A program made the translations under genes and the position numbers. Under the pieces are notes generated by a model. The model did no database searches. It was not told where the DNA came from and saw only the letters and a program-made list of their open reading frames with translations. Source: RGIG4097 sp964637515 (GTDB lineage: Bacteria > Bacillota > Clostridia > Christensenellales > CAG-917). From it: DNA of 5,524 bases. The stretch lies in NCBI GenBank assembly GCA_964637515.1, contig CAZWUI010000034.1, forward strand, positions 1-5,524. Reading direction: 5' to 3'. Positions 5,432-5,524 of this stretch are shown in pieces. Position 1 is the stretch's first letter. Every line of letters begins with the position of its first letter.

Positions 5432-5524
5432 TTATAACAAAAATTCCGCACGATGTGCGGAATTTTTGGCAGGGGGACGCGATTCGTAAAATAGCGAAAC
5501 GGCAAGTTCACTTGCAGAGTGCAG
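5432..5524 (-). other. Open reading stretch entering from the right edge; possible gene 3' end or repeat
   Basis: On the minus strand, 30 codons are open from the window edge to a TAA at 5434-5432, beginning LHSASELAVSLFYES and ending in AEFLL. The terminator hairpin lies entirely within the last codons, which is unusual for a real gene end. The distal part holds small dyads and repeats: GCAAGTTCACTTGC at 5502-5515, and TGCAG twice at 5513-5517 and 5520-5524. I do not recognise a protein family. It may be the end of an unseen gene, an interspersed repeat that carries the hairpin, or plain non-coding sequence. Confidence 0.25.
5439..5467. terminator. Intrinsic terminator after the padR-like gene
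   Basis: A 13-bp perfect stem: five A's plus TTCCGCAC at 5439-5451 pair with GTGCGGAA plus five T's at 5455-5467, around the 3-nt loop GAT. The A/T flanks supply a U-tract in both directions. It lies 31 nt after the stop codon. On the plus strand it would end the padR-like transcript; on the minus strand it could end whatever lies to the right of the window. Confidence 0.85.

Noticed and set aside
5410..5433. AAACCA...TGGTTT dyad just after the padR-like stop
   Set aside because: Only 6 bp with a 12-nt A/T-rich loop and no T-tract; the 13-bp hairpin right after it is the convincing terminator.

Overview
The window looks like a chromosomal segment of an endospore-forming Bacillota, most likely a Clostridia-type organism of moderate G+C. 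The strongest evidence is a complete spoIIA operon (spoIIAA-spoIIAB-sigF), which is specific to endospore formers. Supporting evidence is consensus TTGACA/TATAAT promoters, AGGAG-type ribosome binding sites and tRNA sequences of Bacillota type. Genus or family cannot be read from the sequence.

Layout. 1-235: two tRNA genes transcribed leftward, a truncated CAU-anticodon tRNA and tRNA-Pro(UGG), behind a good sigma-A-type promoter. 356-1796: spoIIAA, spoIIAB and sigF, tightly packed and co-directional (3-nt gap, then an 8-nt overlap). This is the anti-anti-sigma / anti-sigma / sigma-F switch that starts forespore-specific transcription. 1812-1844: a hairpin with U-tracts on both strands, shared by sigF and the convergent next gene. 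1861-2445 (minus): a GNAT-fold acetyltransferase. 2523-3647: a consensus promoter and a 359-residue tyrosine recombinase with all catalytic residues, XerS-like in length and layout. 3649-3719: a compact regulatory region with two inverted repeats and a promoter. 3720-5408: a 562-residue protein joining a PadR winged-helix DNA-binding domain to a long acidic, repeat-containing linker and four predicted C-terminal transmembrane helices. 5439-5467: a strong terminator-like hairpin. 5468-5524: short sequence of unclear nature, open on the minus strand.

Function. The spoIIA genes form one regulatory circuit: SpoIIAA frees sigma-F from SpoIIAB. The acetyltransferase and recombinase are independent units, divergently arranged from one intergenic region. 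The recombinase is more likely housekeeping (chromosome dimer resolution) than the integrase of a mobile element, since no other mobile genes or element boundaries are visible. The most unusual item is the PadR-membrane fusion. It looks like a membrane-tethered transcription factor, probably autoregulated through a 17-bp palindrome at its own transcription start. Its linker carries a 27-bp exact DNA duplication and a recurring nine-residue motif.
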